64,000 nucleotides of DNA, from NCBI GenBank assembly GCA_031555935.1, contig JAVBTX010000030.1, forward strand, positions 27,594 to 91,593, in the 5' to 3' direction. The notes below the pieces were generated by a model, which saw only the letters and a program-made list of their open reading frames with translations, did not search any database and was not told the origin of the DNA. Source of the stretch: Roseburia_C sp031555935 (lineage in GTDB: Bacteria > Bacillota > Clostridia > Lachnospirales > Lachnospiraceae). Made by a program: the position numbers and the translations under genes. This document shows, one piece after another, positions 1 to 8,900 of the stretch (position 1 is the stretch's first letter; each line of letters starts with the position of its first letter).

Positions 1-1
1 T

Positions 2-763
2 GGTTTAAGCAATTATATCGAAGTTTTTTCGGGACGAATCAAGTCGGTATTCTTTCCAGTCTTAGGCTGGACCATCAGCTTTGCGCTGATTAGTACTTTT
101 GGTTCATATACAATGGGGTTGATTTTGGCGATTCTGTTAAATAATCGTAATATGAAAGAGTCAAAAGTATATCGGGCGTTATTAATTGTACCGTGGGCAT
201 TGCCGGCAACGATTGCAATTTTGGCTTGGCAGGGACTTTTAAATGAGCAGTATGGTGGTATCAATAATATGCTGCATACACTGGGAATCGCATGGAATGT
301 ACCGTGGCTGACGAATCCATTTTGGGCTAGATTGGGAATTATAATTGTCAATGTCTGGCTGGGCTTTCCGTATATGATGAATGTCTGCCTTGGTGGCTTG
401 CAGGCGATTGCACCAGAATTTTATGAGGCGGCCAAAATCGATGGTGCATCAAGATTTCAATGCTTTAAACGGATTACACTGCCGATGGTAACGAAGCTGT
501 CAGTTCCGTTAGTTATTTCAACGTTTGCGGCCAATTTCAACAACTTTGGTAACATCTACATGATTACGCAAGGTGGACCAGCTCGAATTGATAATCAGTT
601 TGCGGGCTATACCGATATCTTGGCGAGTACGACTTACAAAATGACCACCTGGTCAAACCGCTATGATTTGTCGGCAACCTTTAGTGTGCTGGTGTTTGTT
701 ATTGTTGGAACGCTGACGCTAATCAATATGCGTGCGTCGGGTTCGTTTAAGGAGGTAGATTAA
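2..763 (+). CDS. Sugar ABC transporter permease, MalF type (5' end outside window)
   Basis: Integral membrane subunit of a binding-protein-dependent carbohydrate importer. The frame is open from base 2, so the start codon and the first membrane segments lie upstream of the window; 253 residues are visible. Hydrophobic segments are clear, and the EAA loop that contacts the ATPase is present as EAAKIDGASRFQCF (around base 426-468). It is followed after one base by a MalG-type partner, so the two form the heterodimeric channel. The solute-binding protein is expected just upstream. The substrate cannot be read from the permease alone; a maltose/maltodextrin-like sugar is only one possibility. Confidence 0.9.
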   Translation, partial: GLSNYIEVFSGRIKSVFFPVLGWTISFALISTFGSYTMGLILAILLNNRNMKESKVYRALLIVPWALPATIAILAWQGLLNEQYGGINNMLHTLGIAWNVPWLTNPFWARLGIIIVNVWLGFPYMMNVCLGGLQAIAPEFYEAAKIDGASRFQCFKRITLPMVTKLSVPLVISTFAANFNNFGNIYMITQGGPARIDNQFAGYTDILASTTYKMTTWSNRYDLSATFSVLVFVIVGTLTLINMRASGSFKEVD

Positions 764-764
764 G

Positions 765-1616
765 ATGAAGCGTAAAAATAAAGAAAAGCTCAGGGCCTCC
801 GAACGCCGCATCCTCTGGCTGAGCAGAATTGTAATCTGGTTTGCAATTGCGTTAATTATGTTTCCGGCGCTTTGGATTATTATGTCTTCCTTTTCTTCGG
901 GTGATAGTTTCTTTCTATCCTCCCTATTCCCGAAGCAGCTAAGTTGCGAACATTATGTAGAGCTATTTAAAAATACCGACTTTTTACGGTGGGTCTGGAA
1001 CTCGTTGAAAATGTGTCTCTGGGTAGCTACGATTCAGTTAGTATTGACCTCGCTGGCGGCCTATGCATTTTCAAGACTGCGTTTTACGGGAAGAAAGTAT
1101 GGCTTGATGACGTTGTTGATTCTCCAAGTGTTCCCGAACAGTATGGCGATTTCCGGTTACTATATTTTGATTTATAAATTTGGACTAGTTGATAGTGCGT
1201 TGGCATTGGTGTTGGTTTTGGCAGGCGGAAGTGCATTTAATATCTGGCTGTTGAAATCTTATATCGATGGCATTCCGAAAGAATTGGATGAGGCAGCAAT
1301 GGTGGATGGTGCTGGGCAGTTTACAGTATTTTCTAAAATTATTTTGCCGCTGGCAGTTCCACAGCTTGTTGTAATCTTTCTGTTTTCATTTATTGCGACG
1401 TACAGTGAGTATGTTATCTCGTCGGTGTTCTTGCAGAATCCGGGCAAGATGACTTTGGCACTTGGATTGCAGTCGTTTATCGCGGACCAGTTCGCAGCAC
1501 ATTGGACGTTGTTCTCAGCGGCGGCAGTGGTGTCCTCGTTGCCGATTATGATTGTGTTTATGTCGCTGCAAAGGTATATCCAGAATGGGTTAGCGGCTGG
1601 AGGGGTGAAAGGGTAG
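765..1616 (+). CDS. Sugar ABC transporter permease, MalG type
   Basis: Second permease of the carbohydrate importer, 283 residues, the usual length for MalG-like proteins. About six membrane segments are visible, with the first at residues 20-45, and the EAA loop EAAMVDGAGQFTVF lies near residue 180. The C-terminus ends in the GGVKG motif common to MalG-type permeases. The ATG follows AAGGAGG within the end of the preceding gene, so the two are translated together. No terminator hairpin is evident after the stop; the next gene is a tRNA on the opposite strand. Confidence 0.92.
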   Translation: MKRKNKEKLRASERRILWLSRIVIWFAIALIMFPALWIIMSSFSSGDSFFLSSLFPKQLSCEHYVELFKNTDFLRWVWNSLKMCLWVATIQLVLTSLAAYAFSRLRFTGRKYGLMTLLILQVFPNSMAISGYYILIYKFGLVDSALALVLVLAGGSAFNIWLLKSYIDGIPKELDEAAMVDGAGQFTVFSKIILPLAVPQLVVIFLFSFIATYSEYVISSVFLQNPGKMTLALGLQSFIADQFAAHWTLFSAAAVVSSLPIMIVFMSLQRYIQNGLAAGGVKG

Positions 1617-1655
1617 TAAAGGCTTTGATTTATAGGAATTTTAAGCACAAAAAAA

Positions 1656-1728
1656 TGGAGACAACTGGACTCGAACCAGCGACCCCTTGCTTGTCGAGCA
1701 AGTGCTCTCCCAGCTGAGCTATGCCTCC
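1656..1728 (-). tRNA. tRNA-Val (anticodon GAC), unusual C at position 33
   Basis: The minus strand folds into a complete 73-nt cloverleaf: acceptor GGAGGCA/TGTCTCC, D-stem GCTC/GAGC, anticodon stem CTTGC/GCAAG, T-arm with TTCGAGT, and discriminator A. CCA is not encoded. The seven-base anticodon loop reads TCGACAA, which places GAC at positions 34-36 (valine) but puts C instead of the near-universal U at position 33. The variable region is short, which excludes a serine tRNA with CGA. A T-run follows the 3' end. Confidence 0.85.
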
Positions 1729-1737
1729 ATAAATGAG

Positions 1738-1766
1738 ATTATAACATGAGAGGACAGATACTGCAA
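1738..1766 (-). promoter_or_regulatory. Sigma-A promoter of the tRNA gene
   Basis: On the minus strand a -35 TTGCAG and a -10 TATAAT are separated by exactly 17 bases. The -10 (1738-1743) lies ten bases before the tRNA 5' end. Confidence 0.75.
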
Positions 1767-1768
1767 AT

Positions 1769-1822
1769 AAAAAAATCGGCTTGCGATGGAGTCTATTGCT
1801 CCGCGGCAAGCTGATTTTTTTA
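1769..1822. terminator. Bidirectional intrinsic terminator
   Basis: A-run, stem TCGGCTTGC paired with GCAAGCTGA, then a T-run. It lies 20 bases after the stop of the minus-strand amidohydrolase gene and insulates it from the tRNA promoter. Confidence 0.8.
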
Positions 1823-1841
1823 TGCAGGTCCGATTAGTTGT

Positions 1842-4739
1842 TTAGGAGGTTTTGGCACTTTGCTTTGAATGGTCACGTACTGTGCTGTTGGTGCTTTCGG
1901 AAAACACTTTGAGTTCAGGGTAATATGTACCATCCTCATATTTTGGCATGGTAAAGTCATCAGCGTTTAGTAGACTGACAAAATTTTTGTTGGTCATCTG
2001 GCTGGTAGTCTTTCCAGCGTTTGGGTATGATTGCTTGCGTATGCCTGTAACAGTATCTGTAAAGCTAATCGAACTATCGTAATAGCAGTTGCGGATAGAA
2101 CCGCCACTTAAAATCCCGACAATGTCTCCCCTTAAGCCAGCGTGAGAGTTGAAGCCGAGGGAAATAATACCGGCAGCATTATAGCAATCGGTTATATTAG
2201 TATTACCAATACCAATACCACAAAGTCCTCCGGCATGATGTTCTGAAATAATATCAGCTCTATTGTAACAACTTGCGATACTGCCATTGTAACTATATCC
2301 ACAAATTCCACTGGCAGTATACCCAGATATGCCTCCAAAATTGTAGCAAAATGTAATGCTTGTATCGATACTGATTCCACAAATGCCACTAGCAGCCTTG
2401 TTCGGTATTGAGGTGGTAGCATAATGTACTGATTGGGCAGATATACTGCCTTTGTTATAGCAATTTTGAATTTTTGCCGATTTACTAGTGCCACAGATGC
2501 CACCAACATGATATGGCACCGGGTAATCTTTGGGTAATGAGGAGAAAAAATCTAATTGCTTTAAATCTGCAGATGTATTCCCAACAATATAAGGTGGCAT
2601 TAAATTTTTTTCTGTAATTGGAGCTAAATTAGAGCAATTACTGATGTAACCGATATTGATAGTGCAAATGCCGCCAACACACCAGCCACCAATAATTGTT
2701 TTTTTGTTGATACATTTTTCTATGCATCTATAATTATAGAAAACAAGTCCGCCAGTCCGGTCGTTATTTTTTATCGAGACATTATTGCAACAATTGTTAA
2801 TATGACCGCGGTTATTTCTGGTCAGTATGGCAAATTCATCCTCAGAGGTATTCACTGACCCAGTTAGCGTTAAGTTTCTAACACAATTAGATACAGTTGC
2901 AAACAACGGGCCGCTAGTTACTTTAATCTCATAATTTTGCCCATCCAAAACGCCTGAAAAATCAAAGTTATTATCCCCTTTAAAATAAATCGGATCTAGT
3001 TCAATTGACCGCATCAGCCGATAGTTTCCGGAAGGGTTGTTCTTAATCTTATAAAAATCGTCTTTCGTATATATCTCGGTATAGACTTCAGTACAGAACT
3101 TCTCCTTCAAATCACCAATAACATTTAAATACTCCCGATCATTCTGAGACAAAAATTTGCTCCGAATCATTTCGGTAGAACCCTCATGGTAGTCATTGAA
3201 CAGCTCGTCCAGTAATGCCAAATCATTGTCAAAATTAATTTTGGATTCCGGTGGTATACGGACACATTTATTTTTGGCATATATACCATCAGATAAAGGC
3301 ATATATGCAAAGTCTGCTTCGTCAATTTGAAATTGGTCAAAGACATATCTGTCACCGTACATTATGTTTCCATTGATAATAACCGCTTTGGTGTCCACGT
3401 CAGTAAAATTAAACAGTCCATCCAACTGGCTTTTTGCTAATAGAGCATCACGATGCTGGGAGAGAATGAAAAAGTCTGCAAAGGCTCCAACCTTTATTTC
3501 GCCGATTTTACTTGCGCCGATAGTAGTTGCTGGGTTTACGGTGACCATGTCTAAGACCTTATCCAATAAAAGTTCATCATCACTATTTGTTAACTTCAGA
3601 TAGTCATAAGCAAAGTATGCTTCATCCCATACATGCTTAGAACCACTTGGTGCCCAATCAGAACCAAGGGAAAGCGGATAGCTGGTATAATACAGTTTAT
3701 TAAAAAAATCAGGCGTTCTGCCATAAAGCAGCAGGTTGGAAACGGGTGACCAAATTAGCCCAATCCCATAATCAAGCAAAAATTTCTTGTTCTCTTCGAA
3801 TGCTTCATCAAAATTGATGCCGCAGCCATGAATCAGAGCAACCTTGAATTTGCGGACAATGCTTCCGTCAGGGTCAATTTCCTTTAACCTTTTCTTAAAA
3901 AGTTCAAATTCGTTCCTGGTACATGGGTCGCCATATTTATTAAAGCCGCCAGAACGCCCTTCAGCCAAATGAACAAGATAGCCACCCTGCTGGGTATAAC
4001 TTTGATTTTTAACTGCTTTTAGAAAATCTTCAAAGTCTTTTGTTTCTGATAGCGGCCAATTTGTTGTATCAACACAAGGATAAACTTCATCTGGTGGAAT
4101 TTCAACTTTTCCGGCTTCATTAATATAAGGCTTCACAAAATCGATGATACTAATTAGCTCTTTTTCTGAATTAAGTCCCAGGTCAGCAGCAACGCCGGTA
4201 CTTCGAAGTAAGAGATGGGTGGCGATATAATCAGATTTATTGGGGTCATTGTATAGAATCGTATTTGATTCCTGCAAAACAGTCGTGCCGCCAGCCAATG
4301 CCTGTAATTCTGAAAAAAATTGAAAGGCGGTATTGAAGTCAGCTTTGGTTTCGCCAGCATCATATTTTTTCTGCCAGCTACTCTCGAGATAGCTTCTGAA
4401 TTTTTTGATATCCTTATTATAGTCATCGCAATTACGCCATTGATGGCGGATGTCCCAATATTTGCCTTGACATTTGTCTAGCAGTGGCCAGAGTGGCATC
4501 ATATTATAATCGAAATGATTGTGTAAATCAATTAAGCCAGGAAGAATTAATTCATCCTCCCGCAATTGGATGGTAAGCATATCATTGCTTGTGGAACTGT
4601 TTGGATTTTCGATGATTTCAGTGATGATATTATTTTCATAAATAATATCGGCTCTGACCTTTTGATAACCATTGTTTGTTCTTTTGATGAGTGTGCCGCC
4701 AGAAAGTCTGACACTTTGGGCGTTTGATTTTAATAACAT
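1842..4739 (-). CDS. Metal-dependent amidohydrolase fused to C-terminal GLUG repeats
   Basis: A 965-residue two-part protein. Residues 1 to about 500 form an amidohydrolase of the imidazolonepropionase/chlorohydrolase type: LPGLIDLHNHFD supplies the HxH metal pair (near residue 73), with further metal-site candidates in LIHGCG and SLGSDWAPSGS, and the family signature NPATTIGASKIGEIKVGAFAD. From about residue 560 the sequence changes to a GLUG-type beta-repeat region: a YRLMRSIELDPIYF...FSGVLDGQNYEI entry module, then repeated GICG...I..CYN.G.I units, ending in YYPELKVF. GLUG repeats are known from bacterial surface proteins, yet no signal peptide is visible. The ATG at 4739 is chosen because GGGAGGAG precedes it; an upstream in-frame ATG (4850) has no such site. 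Substrate unknown. Confidence 0.85.
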   Translation of the reverse strand: MLLKSNAQSVRLSGGTLIKRTNNGYQKVRADIIYENNIITEIIENPNSSTSNDMLTIQLREDELILPGLIDLHNHFDYNMMPLWPLLDKCQGKYWDIRHQWRNCDDYNKDIKKFRSYLESSWQKKYDAGETKADFNTAFQFFSELQALAGGTTVLQESNTILYNDPNKSDYIATHLLLRSTGVAADLGLNSEKELISIIDFVKPYINEAGKVEIPPDEVYPCVDTTNWPLSETKDFEDFLKAVKNQSYTQQGGYLVHLAEGRSGGFNKYGDPCTRNEFELFKKRLKEIDPDGSIVRKFKVALIHGCGINFDEAFEENKKFLLDYGIGLIWSPVSNLLLYGRTPDFFNKLYYTSYPLSLGSDWAPSGSKHVWDEAYFAYDYLKLTNSDDELLLDKVLDMVTVNPATTIGASKIGEIKVGAFADFFILSQHRDALLAKSQLDGLFNFTDVDTKAVIINGNIMYGDRYVFDQFQIDEADFAYMPLSDGIYAKNKCVRIPPESKINFDNDLALLDELFNDYHEGSTEMIRSKFLSQNDREYLNVIGDLKEKFCTEVYTEIYTKDDFYKIKNNPSGNYRLMRSIELDPIYFKGDNNFDFSGVLDGQNYEIKVTSGPLFATVSNCVRNLTLTGSVNTSEDEFAILTRNNRGHINNCCNNVSIKNNDRTGGLVFYNYRCIEKCINKKTIIGGWCVGGICTINIGYISNCSNLAPITEKNLMPPYIVGNTSADLKQLDFFSSLPKDYPVPYHVGGICGTSKSAKIQNCYNKGSISAQSVHYATTSIPNKAASGICGISIDTSITFCYNFGGISGYTASGICGYSYNGSIASCYNRADIISEHHAGGLCGIGIGNTNITDCYNAAGIISLGFNSHAGLRGDIVGILSGGSIRNCYYDSSISFTDTVTGIRKQSYPNAGKTTSQMTNKNFVSLLNADDFTMPKYEDGTYYPELKVFSESTNSTVRDHSKQSAKTS

Positions 4740-4779
4740 AGATAACTCTCCTCCCTTTGGAATGTTTTTAGTTATTTCA

Positions 4780-4808
4780 ATTCTAACATTAAAATATGCT
4801 GTTTGCAA
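4780..4808 (-). promoter_or_regulatory. Promoter of the amidohydrolase-GLUG gene
   Basis: Minus strand -35 TTGCAA (4803-4808) and -10 TAGAAT (4780-4785) with 17-base spacing, about 40 bases before the chosen start codon. This supports the start at 4739, because the upstream ATG at 4850 lies before the promoter. Confidence 0.6.
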
Positions 4809-4919
4809 TGTGTTTTGAGATGGTAAACGCAGAAGCGATTTTAGACCCATACCCTTTTTCCTACCCCAGAAAATGGCACAATTGCCAAGGAATATTAAGC
4901 AATATTAAGGAATTTTCGG

Positions 4920-4948
4920 TTGTAGATGATTTTAAAATATGCTACCAT
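4920..4948 (+). promoter_or_regulatory. Candidate promoter of the carbamate kinase gene
   Basis: -35 TTGTAG and -10 TACCAT at 17-base spacing. Just upstream, AATATTAAG occurs twice in tandem (4891-4909), which could be a regulator site. The promoter match is moderate. Confidence 0.45.
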
Positions 4949-4990
4949 ATTCTTAGTTTGGTAAAAAGCAAGCCTAGGAGGTAAGCAGTA

Positions 4991-5923
4991 TTGAAAAAGA
5001 AAAAAGTAGTAATAGCATTAGGGCATGAGGCACTTGGCACGACCCTTCCAGAACAGAAAAAAGCGACCAGCGAAACGGCGAAGGCGGTGGCTGATTTGAT
5101 AAAAGAAGATTACCAGATTGTTATTTCCCATAGTAATGGTCCGCAGGTAGGAATGATACATACCGCGATGGCAGAATTTTGCCGGATATATCCAGAATAT
5201 ACTGCGACACCGATGTCGGTTTGTTCGGCAATGAGCCAAGGATATATTGGTTACGATTTACAGAATGCGATTCGCACAGAGTTGTTGAATCGAGGAATAT
5301 ATAAGACGGTTTCGACGATATTGACGCAGGTAACAGTGGACCCATATGATGAAGCATTTTACCATCCAAGTAAAATTATCGGCCGCGTGATGACTGAGCA
5401 GGAGGCTGAGGCAGAAGAGAAGAAGGGCAATCATGTGACCAAAGTGGCTGATGGTTATCGGCGAATCGTGGCAGCTCCGAAGCCAATCGATATTGTGGAA
5501 ATAGATGCAGTAAAAGCACTTTGTGACGCAGACCAGATCGTCATTGCCAGCGGCGGTGGAGGAATACCGGTGTTATTGCAAAATAATAATTTGAAAGGCG
5601 CAAGTGCTGTTATCGAAAAAGATTTGGCGGCGGGAAAATTAGCCGAGCTGATTGATGCTGACATGTTAGTGATATTGACCAGTGTTGAAAAAGTGATGCA
5701 AAATTATGGCACAGCCGAAGCCAGGGAAATCGATGAAATGACGGTAGAGCAAGCGAAAACTTATATTGAAGCAGGACAGTTTGAAGCGGGAACAATGCTG
5801 CCAAAGATTCAGGCAGCAATTGATTACATTGGTAATTCGGCGGTTAAAAAAGTATTGATAACAAAATTAGAAAAAGCAGTGGCTGGGATTTCGGGTAATA
5901 CAGGAACGATAATACACAAATAA
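4991..5923 (+). CDS. arcC: Carbamate kinase family protein
   Basis: 310 residues, the full length of carbamate kinases, which transfer phosphate between carbamoyl phosphate and ADP in the last step of arginine, citrulline or purine-ureide fermentation. Family features are VVIALG at the N-terminus, SHSNGPQVGMI, YIGYDLQNA, IASGGGGIPV, a KDLAAGKLAE stretch and the C-terminal GTIIHK. The glycine loop usually written GGNAL reads GHEAL here, so it belongs to a variant subgroup. Translation starts at TTG, seven bases after AGGAGG. It is divergent from the amidohydrolase gene with about 250 bases between, which may indicate linked catabolism of a nitrogenous compound; no carbamoyltransferase is in the window. 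Confidence 0.88.
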   Translation: MKKKKVVIALGHEALGTTLPEQKKATSETAKAVADLIKEDYQIVISHSNGPQVGMIHTAMAEFCRIYPEYTATPMSVCSAMSQGYIGYDLQNAIRTELLNRGIYKTVSTILTQVTVDPYDEAFYHPSKIIGRVMTEQEAEAEEKKGNHVTKVADGYRRIVAAPKPIDIVEIDAVKALCDADQIVIASGGGGIPVLLQNNNLKGASAVIEKDLAAGKLAELIDADMLVILTSVEKVMQNYGTAEAREIDEMTVEQAKTYIEAGQFEAGTMLPKIQAAIDYIGNSAVKKVLITKLEKAVAGISGNTGTIIHK

Positions 5924-5952
5924 GTAGATGATGAGAGAGGCGTAATGCACAG

Positions 5953-8900
5953 ATGGGTATAAAAATGAGCAAGGTAGTGAGTAATATGAAACGGGGAATC
6001 GCATTATTACTTTGTGCGGCAATGTTATTTTCAATGAACGGTATGAGTGCACTGGCAACGGAAACACAAGGCAGCGAAATGTCAACCGAAGATATAGGGG
6101 CAGAGAATACCGAAGTTGAAAGCACTGAAGAAATAGAAAGAACCGAAACAGAAAGCACTGAAATAGAAGACACTGAAATAGAAGACACCGAAACAGTGCC
6201 AACAGAAGCAGACGTAACTGCCAATATGTTATTGTCCTATCTGGTGTTTGGCAGCAGTTATCTGGAAACGCCTGATCAGCAGTACGTTCTGGCGGGAATT
6301 GGTGATGGCAGTTATGCCATTGAATCTGCGGTGCTACATTATCAGAATGATACGACCGGAATAGAATATAGCGCCGAGGTTGATACAATTGATGGAGATG
6401 CCGCGCTCTTTTACCTAGACTTTAACAATGACTCATTTACCGGCAGCTACCGGGTGGTTGCCATCGACTATGTGGCAAATGGAGTTAGTGGCACAATTGA
6501 TATGGATGGAACCGGAATTGATGCATGTTTTGGAGTAAATCAAGAGGTTACCACCAATCCAGATGCTGAACTGATAGCCGAAGATGATTTGATTAGCACA
6601 GACAGTATCGTAATGACAGATGCGATGGGAAATGAATTATCTGCGTCGGAATTTGGAAATGCACTTGAAAATGCTGCGGAAGGAACAGGTAGTGATGGCG
6701 GTGTGAGTGCTACCGGAGCAGGAAACTTGGTCATTGTATTAGACCCAGGTCATGGAGGTTCAGACCCAGGCGCCTGCTACTCGGGCCTGCGCGAAAGTGA
6801 TTTAAATTTAAAAATTGCCGCTTATTGTAAACAAGAGCTTGATACGTATGCTGGGGTTACCGTATATATGACGCGCTCCACGGATGAAACAATGGGAGCG
6901 GATCAGGTGGCGAGCTTAGATGAGCGTGTGCGGCGAGCAACGGCTAAAAAGGCTAATGTGCTGATTAGTTTTCATCTCAATGCCAGTGTGAATAGCACGG
7001 CAAATGGAGCCTTCGTTTACTATCCAAACAGTAATTATAATACAGTTATTCATAATTCAGGTAGAGATTTGGCGGCAAAAATTCAGCAAAAATTAGTTGC
7101 GTTAGGTCTGCGAAATGGTGGTACATTGATTTGGAACTGCCAGCAGGATACCTATCCAGATGGCAGTCTGGCTGACTATCTGGGATTGATTCGCCGCTCC
7201 AAACTAGCAGGATATCCATGTGTACTAATTGAACATGCGTTTTTAAGTAATGGTGCAGATGTTGCAACCTATTTAAATTCTGATGCAAAACTAAAAAAAC
7301 TCGGTATTGCCGATGCCACCGGAATTGCAGAATACTATAACCTGCAAAAGAAGGGCACAACGCCAACCATTAGCTCCATTTCGAGTCCGAATTCAACCAC
7401 CCTTGAAATCAAGTGGAATCAGTGCGATGATATTAGCGGTTATGAACTATATCGTTCCACAAGTAAAAATAGCGGATATAAAAATGTAGCAGTGCTATCG
7501 GGAAAGAGCAAGACATCATATACAGATACGGGCTTAACCGCTGGCAAGACATATTATTATAAAGTCCGCTCCTACAAAGGCAGTGATTATAGCAGTTATT
7601 CGGCAATACAATCGGCATATCCGCTGGAAGTAGCAACAATCAAATCAGTCAAATCAAACGGCAGCGGTACGCTGACTGTTTCATGGAATGAGCTTAGTAA
7701 AGCAACCGGTTACATTTTATACCGCAGTACCTCCGAAGCAAGTGGGTACACGAAGCTGGCAGAAATTAATTCCGGTTCGACAACCTCTTATAATGATACA
7801 ACCGCATCAAAGGGAACCAAATATTACTATCAGATACAAGCTTACAATAAGCAAAATGGAAAAACTTGTTATGCAAGTAATTCAACCGCCAGCATGGGCT
7901 GGTCCATTGCGGCAGCGAAAATATCTGGTGTAAATTCACATGAAAATGGTGGTCTGTTGGTAAAATGGGGAACCGTAAAGAATGCATACCGTTATGAAGT
8001 ATACCGCAGCACCAAGAAAAGCGGAACCTATAAAAAAATCGCAACAGTAAGTAAAAATACCTATGAAGACTTAACGGTAAAAACAAATACTTCATACTAC
8101 TATAAAATCCGTACCGTCAACCGAGTTAATAAAGTGAATGGATATGGCTCGTATTCATCAGTGAAAACCGGCAAACAGATTGCCCAAACCAGCGTTTCGC
8201 TGATTCGGACAACATCCGACACTGAGGCAAAAATCAGTTGGAAAAAAGTAAGTGGGGCAACCGGCTATAAGGTGTATCGCAGTACCTCAAAAAATGGCAA
8301 GTATACGGTGGTAAAAACCTTTTCCAAGGGAACCACAACATCATATACCAACAAGAAACTGAAGACGGGAAAAACCTACTATTATAAAGTGCAAGTGCTA
8401 AATAAAGTGGGCTCCTATGCTGGCTGTAGTGAGCTATCCAAAGCAGTATCTGTTAAGATGCTAGGGAAAACTGAAGTTTCACATATCCAGACAATGGGTA
8501 ATACCAAGTTAAAAGTCGTTTGGGAAAAAGTGAGCGGCGCAAAGGGATATCAAGTAGCTCGCAGCACATCAAAGAACGGAACGTATGGGGTAGTTGCCAC
8601 CCTCACTTCAGATGCAACAACTAGCTACACCGATAAAACGGTAAAAGCTGGAAAAACATATTATTACAAGGTATTGGTAAAAACGAAAAATGATGGTAAC
8701 ACCGGATATTCGGAGGCGGTTTCAGGTAAGACAGCAAAAACTACAACCATCACCGAGACTAAAGCAGTTTCAGCGGCATCCATTCAATTAACATGGAATA
8801 AGTCAACCGGTGCAAAAGGCTATGTCCTATATCGAAGCACCGACGAAAAGAAGGGCTATTCGAAGATAGCTACGTTTAAATCGGCAAGTACATTAACATA

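Noticed and set aside
1656..1728. Plus-strand reading of the tRNA with loop TTGTCGA (Asp-like GTC)
   Set aside because: The T-arm consensus TTCGA in its correct context, acceptor polarity and the promoter all lie on the minus strand.
5844..6388. Ser/Val- and Phe/Leu-rich minus-strand open frames opposite the hydrolase start
   Set aside because: They mirror the Glu/Thr-rich spacer codons of the plus-strand gene, have no ribosome site and skewed composition.
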